This document shows, in pieces, positions 16,613-25,181 of a DNA stretch of 64,000 bases. Source of the DNA: Variovorax guangxiensis (GTDB lineage: Bacteria; Pseudomonadota; Gammaproteobacteria; Burkholderiales; Burkholderiaceae_C); NCBI RefSeq assembly GCF_003952165.1, contig NZ_RXFT01000005.1:310001-374000 (forward strand), given 5' to 3'. How positions within the stretch are numbered: position 1 is the stretch's first letter; the number at the start of each line of letters is the position of its first letter. The notes under the pieces were generated by a model that saw only the letters and a program-made list of their open reading frames with translations, had not been told where the DNA came from and did no database searches. The position numbers were made by a program, and so were the translations under genes.

Positions 16613-17335
16613 ATGAAGCGCATGAGCACCCCCCAACTCCTGATGATCGAAGACGACGCCCGCCTGGCGCAGATGGTGGGCGAGTACCTGACGCAGTCGG
16701 GCTTCGCGTTCAACCATGCCGGCGACGGCGCCGCCGGGCTCGAGCAGCTGCAGCAGCACGCGCCCGACCTGGTGATCCTCGACCTGATGCTGCCCGACAC
16801 CGATGGCCTCGAAGTCTGCCGCCGCATCCGCGCGCTGCCCGGTCCGCTGTCGAAGGTGTCGGTGCTGATGCTCACCGCAAAGGGCGACCCGATGGACCGC
16901 ATCATCGGCCTGGAGATCGGCGCCGACGACTACCTGCCCAAGCCCTTCGAGCCGCGCGAGCTGCTCGCGCGCATCCGCGCCGTGCTGCGCCGCCGCGCCG
17001 AGAGCGCCACCGAGGCCGAGGCCTCGTCGGTGATGCGCTTCGGCACGCTGGAGATCGACCGCAACGCGCGCACCGTGTCGGTGGGCGGCGCGGTGGCCGA
17101 CCTCACCTCCTACCAGTTCGACCTGCTGACGGCGATGGCCGAGCGCGCGGGCCGCGTGCTCACGCGCGACCAGATCATGGAAGCCGTGCGCGGCCGCGAG
17201 CTGGAGGCATTCGACCGCTCCATCGACGTGCACATGGGCCGCATTCGCGCCGCCATCGAGGTCGACGCGAAGAACCCGAAGCGAATCCTCACGGTGCGCG
17301 GCGTCGGGTACGTCTTCGCCAAGCAGCAAGACTAG
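16613..17335 (+). CDS. OmpR/PhoB-family response regulator, CpxR/RstA-like
   Basis: DNA-binding response regulator of 240 residues. The receiver domain has the acidic pocket Glu13-Asp14-Asp15, phospho-acceptor Asp57 in LVILDLMLP, Thr88 and Lys110 in YLPKPFEP. The winged-helix domain follows from about residue 135, ending in RILTVRGVGYVF. Start at 16613 was preferred to an in-frame ATG at 16553, because the latter would place the CpxR-box inside coding sequence. The histidine kinase begins 11 bp after the stop. Similarity to CpxR/RstA plus a perfect CpxR-box upstream point to an envelope-stress type regulator; which of the two it is cannot be told from sequence alone. Confidence 0.9.
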   Translation: MKRMSTPQLLMIEDDARLAQMVGEYLTQSGFAFNHAGDGAAGLEQLQQHAPDLVILDLMLPDTDGLEVCRRIRALPGPLSKVSVLMLTAKGDPMDRIIGLEIGADDYLPKPFEPRELLARIRAVLRRRAESATEAEASSVMRFGTLEIDRNARTVSVGGAVADLTSYQFDLLTAMAERAGRVLTRDQIMEAVRGRELEAFDRSIDVHMGRIRAAIEVDAKNPKRILTVRGVGYVFAKQQD

Positions 17336-17346
17336 GCTGACCGCCG

Positions 17347-18546
17347 ATGCTGCGCAGTCTCTATTCGCGCCACCTGTACGTCCGCATCTGGCTCGCGGTG
17401 GTGGGCGGGGTCGTCATCCTCACGCTGATGGCCAACTGGATCGTGCGCGAGGCCGCCGAGGCCGAGCGCGAACGGCTGGCGCCGGTGCCGCGCAACGTGG
17501 TGGTGCTGGACGCACAGGACAAGCCGATAGGCGCGGGCACCGCGCTGCGCGTGCCGGGCCAGGGCCTGGAGTTCGACGTGACGCTCAGCGACGGCAAGGC
17601 CATCACGCTGCGCGTGGCGCCGCGCGAGCGGCCCACCGGCACCGGCGGTTTCGCGCCGTGGCGCACGCCCTTCGGGCTGGGCTGGATGATCGCGCTGGTG
17701 GGCGTGGCGGTGGCGCTGGGTGTGTACCCGATCGTGCGGCGCATCACGCAGCGGCTGGAATCGCTGCAGCGCGGCGTGCAGCGGTGGGGCGAGGGCGATC
17801 TCTCGGTGCGCGTGACAGAAGAAGGGCAGGACGAAGTGGCTGATCTATCCAAACGATTCAACGCGTCGGCCGAACGCATCGAACAGCTGGTGCGTTCGCA
17901 CAAGTCGCTGCTGGCCAACGCCTCGCACGAGCTGCGTTCGCCGCTCACCCGCATCCGCATGGGCCTGGAGCTGATGGGCGAGCACCCGAGCCAGTCGGCG
18001 CGCGAGGAAATCTCGCGCAACATCGGCGAGCTCGACCAGCTCATTGACGAGATCCTGCTGGCAAGCCGGCTCGACGCCAGCGAGGCCGACATGGGCACCA
18101 TCGAGCCGGTCGACCTGACCGGCCTGGCGGCCGAGGAATGCTCGCAGGTGAACGCCGAGCTCGACCTGGCCGACGGCACCGACAACGCCACTCTCACCGT
18201 GCCGGGCGTGTCGCGCCTGCTGCGCCGCGCCATCCGCAACCTGCTGGAGAACGCGCGCCGCTACGGCGCCGGCGAGATCGCGGTGGAGCTGGGCAGCGCC
18301 AACGGCTACGCCACCGTGCGTGTGAACGACCGGGGCCCGGGCGTGCCGCCCGCCCTGCGCGAGCGCATCTTCGAGCCCTTCTACCGCCTGCCCGGCGCCA
18401 GCGAGCGCAACGGCGGCGTGGGCCTGGGGCTGGCGCTGGTGAAGTCGATCGCCGAGCGGCACGGCGGCACCGTGCGCTGCGAGGACCGCCCCGGCGGCGG
18501 CGCGAGCTTCGTGATCCGCCTGCCGGCCGCCGCACGCAGCCACTGA
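17347..18546 (+). CDS. Sensor histidine kinase, CpxA/RstB-like
   Basis: Membrane sensor kinase of 399 residues forming a pair with the regulator upstream. Two spans (about 13-32 and 110-130) enclose a short periplasmic domain of some 75 residues, smaller than that of E. coli CpxA. A HAMP domain follows, then the phospho-acceptor His194 in ANASHELRSPLTR. The ATP-binding domain has the N-box in NLLENARRYG, G1 in DRGPGVP, F-box FEPFYRLPG and G2 in GVGLGLALVKSIAERHGG. The HELRSPLTRIRM form of the H-box is typical of CpxA-type kinases. The stop is followed by a GC-rich hairpin. Confidence 0.9.
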   Translation: MLRSLYSRHLYVRIWLAVVGGVVILTLMANWIVREAAEAERERLAPVPRNVVVLDAQDKPIGAGTALRVPGQGLEFDVTLSDGKAITLRVAPRERPTGTGGFAPWRTPFGLGWMIALVGVAVALGVYPIVRRITQRLESLQRGVQRWGEGDLSVRVTEEGQDEVADLSKRFNASAERIEQLVRSHKSLLANASHELRSPLTRIRMGLELMGEHPSQSAREEISRNIGELDQLIDEILLASRLDASEADMGTIEPVDLTGLAAEECSQVNAELDLADGTDNATLTVPGVSRLLRRAIRNLLENARRYGAGEIAVELGSANGYATVRVNDRGPGVPPALRERIFEPFYRLPGASERNGGVGLGLALVKSIAERHGGTVRCEDRPGGGASFVIRLPAAARSH

Positions 18547-18588
18547 ACGCGCACTGTCCACCACCCCCGCCCGCGCGGGGTCGTGGTC

Positions 18589-18612
18589 AGGTTGGCCTGG
18601 GAGCGCCAACCT
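18589..18612 (+). terminator. Hairpin downstream of the histidine kinase, before the O-antigen ligase-like gene
   Basis: AGGTTGGC and GCCAACCT form a perfect 8-bp stem around an 8-nt loop, 42 nt after the kinase stop. It is followed by AAAAT rather than a run of T, so a rho-independent terminator is not certain; an operator for the gene at 18627 is the alternative. Confidence 0.35.
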
Positions 18613-18626
18613 AAAATCCCGCCCCT

Positions 18627-19898
18627 ATGCAGAGATCGCACATCGTTCGGCCCGCGGCCATGTTCTGGGGGCTGGTGGTGTTCATGCCGGTCGGCGTCAC
18701 CTATCTTTCGGCCATCGTGCTGCTGCTCGCCATGCTGGTGGCCGGCGGCCTGGGCGAGCGCTATGCGCGGCTGCGCGCCAACCCGCTGTGGTGGCCGGTG
18801 ATGGCCTACTTCGCCTGGACCTTCATCGTGCTGGCCATCGGGCAGCACTACCCCGAGACCGGCTCCAACCTCTTCCACGGCATCCGCATCGGCCTCACGA
18901 TGCTCATGGCGATGGCGCTCACGCGCGAGGAGGCCATCTGGGCGCTGCGCGGCTTCCTTCTGGTGGCGGCGCTCAACATCGTGCTGGTCATCGTCTTCTA
19001 CGCGGTCGGCGGCTTCAACATCTGGTCTCCGCTGCGTGCGGTGGTGATGGAAGTGGGCAACAAGTCGATCAGCAACGCGCTGCTGTTCAGCGTGGTGGCT
19101 TCCACCGCCGCCGTGTGGGGCATCGCGCAGATCGCCGCCCACAAGCCGCTGCGCGCCGTTCCCGCCTTCGTGCTGATGCTCGGGCTGGGCCTGGTGGTGG
19201 CGCTGCCGCTGACCTCGCGCACCTCGGTGCTCGCGCTGCTGCTGGTTGTCCCGGTGGTGTGCATCCACCAGTGGCGCAGCCACCTGAAGATGCTGGTGGG
19301 CGCACTGGTGCTGGGTGCCGTGGTGATGGGCGCCGGGCTCTACCAGCTGCCGCAGCTGCAGCACAAGGTGGAAGTGGGCGTGCAGGAACTCGAGGAGGCG
19401 CAGGCCGGCGCGGTCTTCAAGGGCAGCTGGGCCATCCGCTACTACATGTACCGCGACACCGGCCTCATGATCGCCGACCGCCCGTTCACCGGCTGGGGCA
19501 TCGGCGGCTGGACCGACCAGTGGCACAAGCGCGGCCCGGCGCTGCTGGCCGACTCGAACATGCCCCACAACGACTTCCTCTGGGTCGGCGCCCAGGGCGG
19601 CCTGCCCGCGCTGCTGAGCCTGCTCTTCATCATGGTCGCCGCCGTCTGGCAGGCATGGAAGCGGCCCGACATCGCCGGCCGCTACGCACTGGCCGCGACG
19701 CTGATCGCGCTGATCGCCTCGAGCGTGAACTCGGCCATGCGCGACGCGCAGATCGGCCTGGCGCTGCTGTTCATCGCGATGGTCTACCTGCGTCTCGCGC
19801 AGGAGAAGAACGACCCGAATCCGTGGCGCGGACTGCTGTCCTCGCGCCTGAAAGGCCTGGAGAGCCTGGAAAAAGACCCCGCCCGCCCGGCTGCCTGA
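18627..19898 (+). CDS. O-antigen ligase/polymerase family membrane protein (Wzy_C)
   Basis: Polytopic inner-membrane protein of 423 residues with 10 or more hydrophobic spans, of the O-antigen ligase (PF04932) family. The large periplasmic loop, near residues 240-310, contains FKGSWAIRYYMYRDTGLMIADRPFTGWGIG split by short gaps and then NMPHNDFLWVGAQGG, the His-containing block typical of WaaL-like ligases (PHN.F..). It would join O-antigen to lipid A-core or polymerise glycan in the periplasm. It stands alone, convergent with the zinc-finger gene, and is not linked to the EPS locus at 45.7 kb. Confidence 0.85.
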   Translation: MQRSHIVRPAAMFWGLVVFMPVGVTYLSAIVLLLAMLVAGGLGERYARLRANPLWWPVMAYFAWTFIVLAIGQHYPETGSNLFHGIRIGLTMLMAMALTREEAIWALRGFLLVAALNIVLVIVFYAVGGFNIWSPLRAVVMEVGNKSISNALLFSVVASTAAVWGIAQIAAHKPLRAVPAFVLMLGLGLVVALPLTSRTSVLALLLVVPVVCIHQWRSHLKMLVGALVLGAVVMGAGLYQLPQLQHKVEVGVQELEEAQAGAVFKGSWAIRYYMYRDTGLMIADRPFTGWGIGGWTDQWHKRGPALLADSNMPHNDFLWVGAQGGLPALLSLLFIMVAAVWQAWKRPDIAGRYALAATLIALIASSVNSAMRDAQIGLALLFIAMVYLRLAQEKNDPNPWRGLLSSRLKGLESLEKDPARPAA

Positions 19899-19939
19899 AG
19901 AGGCACCTGGCGGCCGGGGCCGGGTGGTTCAGCCGTGGC

Positions 19940-20149
19940 TCAGTGCCGCGCCGACACCGCCTCGCCGGCCTTCAGCCGGTACACCGTGCCGCAATACGGG
20001 CACTTGGCCTCGCCGGTGCGCGCCACGTCGAGGTACACCTTCGGGTGGCTGTTCCAGAGCTTCATGTCGGCCTTGGGGCTGGGGCAGAACACGCCGCCCT
20101 GATGATTGAGCTCCTTGGCCAGGAGTTCGACTACTGCATTGGTGGACAT
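19940..20149 (-). CDS. Zinc-finger domain protein (zf-CHCC)
   Basis: Small 69-residue protein with a CHCC zinc site: Cys22 (VFCPSP), His35 (NSHP), Cys50 and Cys53 (KCPYCGTVY). This domain is shared with the mitochondrial complex I accessory subunit NDUFS6, but the bacterial stand-alone versions have no firm function. It lies 29 bp after ilvE on the same strand, an arrangement that is common in beta-proteobacteria, and is likely co-transcribed. The longer reading frame upstream of the ATG at 20149 lies inside ilvE and is not coding. Confidence 0.85.
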   Translation of the reverse strand: MSTNAVVELLAKELNHQGGVFCPSPKADMKLWNSHPKVYLDVARTGEAKCPYCGTVYRLKAGEAVSARH

Positions 20150-20178
20150 GGGGTCGTTCTCTCGTTCTCTTCTTCTGC

Positions 20179-21132
20179 TCAGACTTTCGTGAGCCAGTGG
20201 GCGTACTTGGGATTCTTGCCGTTCACGATGTCGAAGAAGGCCGCCTGGATCTTCTCGGTGATCGGGCCGCGCGCGCCGCCATCGCCGCGGTTGCCGATCT
20301 CGATGCGGTCGAGCTCGCGGATCGGCGTGACTTCGGCGGCCGTGCCGGTGAAGAAGGCTTCGTCGGCGACGTAGACCTCGTCGCGCGTGATGCGCTTTTG
20401 CACCAGTTCCAGGCCCAGGTCCTTGCACACGTGCAGGATGGTGTTGCGGGTGATGCCGTTGAGCGCGCCGGCCGAGAGGTCGGGCGTGTAGACCACGCCG
20501 CCCTTGACCACGAAGATGTTCTCGCCCGCGCCTTCGGACACGAAGCCGCTCGCGTCGAGCAGCAGTGCCTCGTCGTAGCCGTCGTCCAGCGCTTCCATGT
20601 TGGCCAGGATCGAGTTGGTGTAGTTGCTCACCGTCTTGGCCTGCGTCATCGTGATGTTGACGTGGTGGCGGGTGTAGCTCGAAGTCTTCACGCGGATGCC
20701 GCGCTTCATGCCCTCTTCGCCCAGGTAGGCGCCCCAGGACCAGGCCGCGACCATGGCGTGCACCTTGTTGCCCTTGGGGCTCACGCCCAGCTTCTCGGAG
20801 CCGATCCAGATGAGGGGGCGCAGGTAGCAGCTCTCGAGCTTGTTCTCGCGCACCACCTGCTTCTGGGCCTCGTTGAGCTGCTCCTGGGTGAAGGGGATCT
20901 TCATGCGCAGGATCTTGGCGCTGTTGAACAGGCGCTCGGTGTGCTCCGCCAGGCGGAAGATCGCGGTGCTGCCGTCGGCCGTCTTGTAGGCGCGCACGCC
21001 CTCGAAGGCGCCGCAGCCGTAGTGCAGCGTGTGGCTCAGCACGTGGATCTTGGCGTCGCGCCAGTCCACGAGTTCGCCGTCCATCCAGATCTTGCCGTCA
21101 CGGTCGTCCAGCGAGGGGGGGATCGAGCTCAT
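20179..21132 (-). CDS. ilvE: Branched-chain amino acid aminotransferase
   Basis: PLP-dependent class IV transaminase interconverting Val, Leu and Ile with their 2-oxo acids; 317 residues, normal for IlvE. Visible are HTLHYGCGAFEGVRAY near 35-50, the PLP lysine in TQAKTVSNYTNS near 170, the glutamate block SEGAGENIFVV and GITRNTI. The start ATG at 21132 follows AGGAATCAGGAA. It shares a divergent intergenic region of 134 bp with rdgC that contains a small dyad (TCGCAA-AAGC-TTGCGA at 21180-21195). The zinc-finger gene follows. Confidence 0.95.
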   Translation of the reverse strand: MSSIPPSLDDRDGKIWMDGELVDWRDAKIHVLSHTLHYGCGAFEGVRAYKTADGSTAIFRLAEHTERLFNSAKILRMKIPFTQEQLNEAQKQVVRENKLESCYLRPLIWIGSEKLGVSPKGNKVHAMVAAWSWGAYLGEEGMKRGIRVKTSSYTRHHVNITMTQAKTVSNYTNSILANMEALDDGYDEALLLDASGFVSEGAGENIFVVKGGVVYTPDLSAGALNGITRNTILHVCKDLGLELVQKRITRDEVYVADEAFFTGTAAEVTPIRELDRIEIGNRGDGGARGPITEKIQAAFFDIVNGKNPKYAHWLTKV

Positions 21133-21266
21133 TTCCTGATTCCTTTGGGATCGGTGTGGGGGTGCGACAGGAAGGGAAGTCGCAAAAGCTTGCGATTTTA
21201 CGGCGCCGGGCCGAACGGCCTGCCCGACAATGGCCGGCTGTCCAAACCGTTGGAAAAAGGGTTTCC

Positions 21267-22256
21267 GTGTCCGTATTCAAGAACGTCATCGTCTATCGCA
21301 TCGAACCCGCCTGGTCCCAGACACTGGCCGAGGCGGAGGAAGGGCTGGGCAGGCAGCGCTTCGAGCCCTGCGGCCCCTCGCAGGAAAAGTCCGCCGGCTG
21401 GATCGAGCCGCGCGGCGAGGCCAACGGCCCGCTGGTGGAGTCCATCGACGGCCAGTGGCTGGTCGAATACATGATCGAAAGCAAGCAGGTGCCCGGCTCG
21501 GTGGTTCGCCGCAAGGTCGACGAGCGCTGCGCCCACATCGAGGCCACCACCGGCCGCAAGCCCGGCAAGAAGGAAAAGAAGGAGCTCAAGGAAGACATCA
21601 CCCTCGAGCTGCTGCCGATGGCCTTCACCCGCAGCGCGCGCGTGACGGTGTGGATCGACAAGGCCGAGAACCGCCTGGTGATCAACACCGGCAACGCCTC
21701 GCGCGCCGACGAAGTGGTCACCAGCCTCGTGAAGTCGCTCGACGGCTTCGCGGTGGCGCTCATCAACACCCAGGTCGAGCCCGCCGCCGCCATGGCCAAC
21801 TGGCTGCTCACGCAGGAGCCGCCGGCCGGCTTCACCATCGACCGCGAGTGCGAGCTCAAGGCCAGCGACGACTCCAAGGCCGTGGTGCGCTACGCCAAGC
21901 ATCCGCTGGACATCGACGAGGTCAAGCAGCACATCACTGACGGCAAGCGCCCCACCCGCCTCGCGCTGACCTGGGACGACCGCGTGTCCTTCGAGCTCAC
22001 GCACGGCCTGCTGATCCGCAAGATCGCCTTCCTCGAAGGCACGGGCGATGGCGCGGCGGGCGGCAAGAAGGAAGACAACTTCGACGCCGACGTGGCCATC
22101 GCCACCGGCGAGCTGGGCCAGCTGGTGCCCGCGCTGCTCGACGCGCTGGGCGGCGAGGCAGCCTTCACCGCCGCGCCGCAGGACGAAGCGGCCAAGCCTG
22201 CCGCCGCCCAATCCGAGGCTACGGCAGGGGCCGAAACGGAAGACGCGCCGTTCTGA
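21267..22256 (+). CDS. rdgC: Recombination-associated protein RdgC
   Basis: Ring-forming double-stranded DNA-binding protein that modulates RecA; cytoplasmic, 329 residues with the chosen start. The opening SVFKNVIVYRI and the block SFELTHGLLIRKIAFLEG are diagnostic of RdgC, and RECELKASDD precedes it. The start is a GTG at 21267 with AAAGG upstream; the ATG further upstream would add a tail lying in the promoter region. About 35 residues at the C-terminus are Ala/Glu rich and probably disordered. The gene ends just before the long inverted repeat at 22279-22378. Confidence 0.92.
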   Translation: MSVFKNVIVYRIEPAWSQTLAEAEEGLGRQRFEPCGPSQEKSAGWIEPRGEANGPLVESIDGQWLVEYMIESKQVPGSVVRRKVDERCAHIEATTGRKPGKKEKKELKEDITLELLPMAFTRSARVTVWIDKAENRLVINTGNASRADEVVTSLVKSLDGFAVALINTQVEPAAAMANWLLTQEPPAGFTIDRECELKASDDSKAVVRYAKHPLDIDEVKQHITDGKRPTRLALTWDDRVSFELTHGLLIRKIAFLEGTGDGAAGGKKEDNFDADVAIATGELGQLVPALLDALGGEAAFTAAPQDEAAKPAAAQSEATAGAETEDAPF

Positions 22257-22278
22257 GGCCGTCAGGAACACGGACAAC

Positions 22279-22378
22279 CGAACGCAGAGGAAATACAAAA
22301 ACTACGCAAAGGTCGCAAAAGAAACCAAGGAAAAAATTTCTGGTTTTCCTTTCGCGACCTTTGCGTCCTCTGCGTCCG
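22279..22378. repeat. Large imperfect inverted repeat between rdgC and the M20 hydrolase
   Basis: The left arm begins CCGAACGCAGAGG and continues ACGCAAAGGTCGCAAAAGAAACC; the right arm, reverse complemented, reads CCGGACGCAGAGG then ACGCAAAGGTCGCGAAAGGAAAACC. The arms agree except for a few changes and a 14-nt insertion in the left arm (22292-22305). The element lies between two convergent genes, where it can form a hairpin in either transcript and act as a bidirectional terminator. It resembles the ACGCAGAGG/ACGCAAAGG class of dispersed intergenic repeats seen in many bacteria; a single copy is in this window. Confidence 0.7.
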
Positions 22379-22410
22379 GCTGCCCACTCCCGCATTCCAG
22401 CAGCTTGCGA

Positions 22411-23622
22411 TCAGGCCACCAGATAGGTCTGCGCCAGCCGCACCCAGCAGGCGGCCCCAAGCGGCAGCACTTCGTCGTTGAAGTCGTAGCCGGGGTTGTG
22501 GACCATGCAGCCGCCGAATTCGCCCTCGCCGTTGCCCAGCAGCAGGTAGCAGCCCGGCAGTTCGGAGAGCATCCAGGCGAAGTCCTCGCTGCCCGAGAAA
22601 CCCTTGGGCGCCTGCCTGACGACGTTCTCCTCGCCCACCAGCTCGGCGCACACTTTCGCCGCAAGCTCGGTCTCGGCGGCGGTGTTGACCACCGGGGGCA
22701 CGAGCTGGCGGTAGTCGATCTCGGCTTCCACGCCGTGCGCCTGCGCGGTGAGGCTCACGATCTCGCGGATGCGCTGCTCGACCAGCGCACGCGTCTCGGG
22801 TCGCGCCGCGCGCACGTTCAGGCCCAGCGACACCGACTGCGGGATCACGTTGTGCGTGGCGCCGCCGCGGATGAAGCCCACCGACACCACCGCCGTGTCG
22901 TCGGGCGCCACGTTGCGCGCCACCACCGTCTGCAGGGCCGTCACCACCGCCGCGGCTGCCGCGACCGGATCGCGCGCGCGGTGCGGCATGGCGCCGTGCC
23001 CGCCCACGCCCTTGATGGTGACGTCGGCCACGTCGGACGACAGCGTGACCGGGCCTTCGATCGCCATCATCGTGCCCACCGGCACGCCCGGCGCGTTGTG
23101 CAGCGCGTACACCGCATCGCAGGGGAAGCGCTCGAACAGGCCGTCCTCGATCATGGCGCGCGCGCCGCAGAGGTTTTCTTCGTCGGGCTGGAAGATCAGG
23201 TTCAGCGTGCCGTCGAAGTCGCGCGCCTTCGCCAGCGCCTTGGCGGCCGCCAGCAGGATGGCCGTGTGACCGTCGTGCCCGCAGGCGTGCATGCGCCCGG
23301 CGTTGCGGCTCGCGTACGGCAGGCCGGTGGCCTCGGTGATGGGTAGCGCGTCCATGTCGGCGCGGATGCCCAGGCGGCGCGTGCCGCTGCCGAGCCTGAG
23401 CTGCGCCACGATGCCGGTGCGGCCGATGCCGGTGTGCACCTCGTAGCCCCAGCTGCGCAGCAGGTTCGCTACCAGCTCGCTGGTAGCGTTCACCTCGAAG
23501 CCGAGCTCGGGGTTGGCGTGGATCTGCCTGCGGATGTCGACGAAGGCCTGGGTGTCGACGTCGGCCTGCGGCAGCAGGCGCGACAGGAGCTTGGTGGTCT
23601 GGGGGCTGAGTTGGCGGGTCAT
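22411..23622 (-). CDS. M20 family amidohydrolase (aminoacylase/hippurate hydrolase-like)
   Basis: Cytoplasmic metal-dependent amidohydrolase of 403 residues cleaving N-acyl amino acids or similar amides. Metal-binding blocks include GIRADMDALPI near 90, MHACGHDGHTA near 110-120, FQPDEENLCGARAMI and GSEDFAWM near 345; the dimerisation domain has KGVGGHGAMPH. It is followed upstream, on the same strand, by an MHS-type transporter gene with 38 bp between, so uptake and hydrolysis of the same compound are likely. A divergent LysR gene lies beyond the transporter. The particular substrate cannot be read from sequence. Confidence 0.88.
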   Translation of the reverse strand: MTRQLSPQTTKLLSRLLPQADVDTQAFVDIRRQIHANPELGFEVNATSELVANLLRSWGYEVHTGIGRTGIVAQLRLGSGTRRLGIRADMDALPITEATGLPYASRNAGRMHACGHDGHTAILLAAAKALAKARDFDGTLNLIFQPDEENLCGARAMIEDGLFERFPCDAVYALHNAPGVPVGTMMAIEGPVTLSSDVADVTIKGVGGHGAMPHRARDPVAAAAAVVTALQTVVARNVAPDDTAVVSVGFIRGGATHNVIPQSVSLGLNVRAARPETRALVEQRIREIVSLTAQAHGVEAEIDYRQLVPPVVNTAAETELAAKVCAELVGEENVVRQAPKGFSGSEDFAWMLSELPGCYLLLGNGEGEFGGCMVHNPGYDFNDEVLPLGAACWVRLAQTYLVA

Positions 23623-23660
23623 CTGAGAAATCTTTTCCTTTCGTCGTCTGCGGATGGCGT

Positions 23661-24980
23661 TCAGGCCGCCTTGCGTTCGCGCAGGCTCAGCAGCGCGCCG
23701 AGGCTCAGCACGCCGCAGACCATCATGTAGAAAGCAGGCGACATCGGGTTGCCGGTCTTCGCGAGCAGCCAGGTCACGATGAACTGCGAGGAGCCGCCGA
23801 ACACCGTCACGCCCACGCTGTAGATCACCGAGATGCCGCTGGCGCGCACGCCGGCTGGCAGCATCTCCAGCAGCATCAGGAACATGGGCGTGGTGCCGAT
23901 GTTCACACTCGCGGTGAGCAACGCAGACAGCGCCAGCACCAGCGGCACGCTCGGGTACTGGCCGATGAGCCAGAACACCGGGTACACCGCGATCACGCTG
24001 AAGAGCAGCGAGCCGATCACCAGCGGCTTGCGGTTCGGCAAGCGGTCCGCGAGCCGCCCCGCGACGAGCGACACCACGAACAGCGTGATGCCCGTGACGC
24101 AGCCCGACAGCAGCGACAGCGACGGCGGCATGTGCAGCACGCGGATCATGTAGGTGGGCATGAAGAACACCACGAGGTACATCGTGGCCGTGCCGGCGGT
24201 GGTGGCCAGGATGCCCTTGAGCACCAGTCCGCCGTGCTCGCGCAGCAGCCGGCCGATGGGGCTGGACTCATGGCTCTCGGCGACGTGCGTCTCTTCCAGG
24301 TGCGCGCGGATGTAGAGCCCCACCGGCGCGATCAGCAGCCCGAGCAGGAACGGCAGGCGCCAGCCCCAGCTCTCCAGCGAGGCTTGCGGCAACGCGGCAT
24401 ACAGCGCGGCGCCGGTGAGCGCGCCCAGCAGTGCCGAAACGCCCTGGCTCGCAAGCTGCCAGCTCACGCGAAAGCCCCGGCCCTTCACGCCGCCCGCCTC
24501 CATCAGCATCGACGTGGCGGCCCCCACCTCGCCGCCGAGCGAGAAACCCTGCAGCAGCCGGCCCAGCACGATCATCAGCGAGCCGAAGACGCCAGCCGAC
24601 GCATAGGTGGGCGCGAAGGCGATGCACAGCGTGCCCAGCACCATGAGCCCGATGGTCAGCGTCATCGCCGCCTTGCGGCCCTTGCGGTCGGCGTAGTTGC
24701 CGATGATCACACCGCCCAGCGGACGCATCACGAAGCCGATGCCGAAGGTGGCTACCGCCAGCAGCAGCGAGCCGTAGGGGCTGTCGGAGGGAAAGAACAG
24801 CTTGCCGATCAGCAGCGCGAAGAAGCTGTAGACGGTGAAGTCGTACATCTCCAGCGCATTGCCCAGCGAACAGGCTGCGATCAGGCGGAACTGGCTCTGC
24901 TTCTTTCCCTTGCCGTGCTGCACCACGGCAGTTGGTGAAGAGGCCCCGATCGGGCTTGCGGGCAATGCGGCTTCGCTCAT
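23661..24980 (-). CDS. MFS transporter, metabolite:H+ symporter (MHS) family
   Basis: Twelve-span inner-membrane symporter of 439 residues. Family marks are ALEMYDFTVYSFFALLIG in the first span, GRKAAMTLTI after span 2 (the RKA/T loop) and LQGFSLGGEVGAA in span 4, all as in citrate/proline/shikimate symporters. It is the promoter-proximal gene of a two-gene unit with the M20 hydrolase and faces the LysR regulator across 201 bp, so LysR control is likely. Substrate probably an organic acid or N-acyl amino acid. Confidence 0.9.
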   Translation of the reverse strand: MSEAALPASPIGASSPTAVVQHGKGKKQSQFRLIAACSLGNALEMYDFTVYSFFALLIGKLFFPSDSPYGSLLLAVATFGIGFVMRPLGGVIIGNYADRKGRKAAMTLTIGLMVLGTLCIAFAPTYASAGVFGSLMIVLGRLLQGFSLGGEVGAATSMLMEAGGVKGRGFRVSWQLASQGVSALLGALTGAALYAALPQASLESWGWRLPFLLGLLIAPVGLYIRAHLEETHVAESHESSPIGRLLREHGGLVLKGILATTAGTATMYLVVFFMPTYMIRVLHMPPSLSLLSGCVTGITLFVVSLVAGRLADRLPNRKPLVIGSLLFSVIAVYPVFWLIGQYPSVPLVLALSALLTASVNIGTTPMFLMLLEMLPAGVRASGISVIYSVGVTVFGGSSQFIVTWLLAKTGNPMSPAFYMMVCGVLSLGALLSLRERKAA

Positions 24981-25181
24981 CTAATGTCACTCCACGTACA
25001 GGTTGCGAGAGGGCGTGCATCGACTGCGGGCCCGTTCGCGGCGGAGTATTCAGGCAAAGCGCTGCGGCGAAGAATCACAAATTTTCATGCTGATAACCAA
25101 ACGGCATCCCCGTCATAAACAGGCGCCGGAAGCCATCGGGACAACCCCCAAGAGGCCTCTTTCCGGGAGCGGCGCACCACG

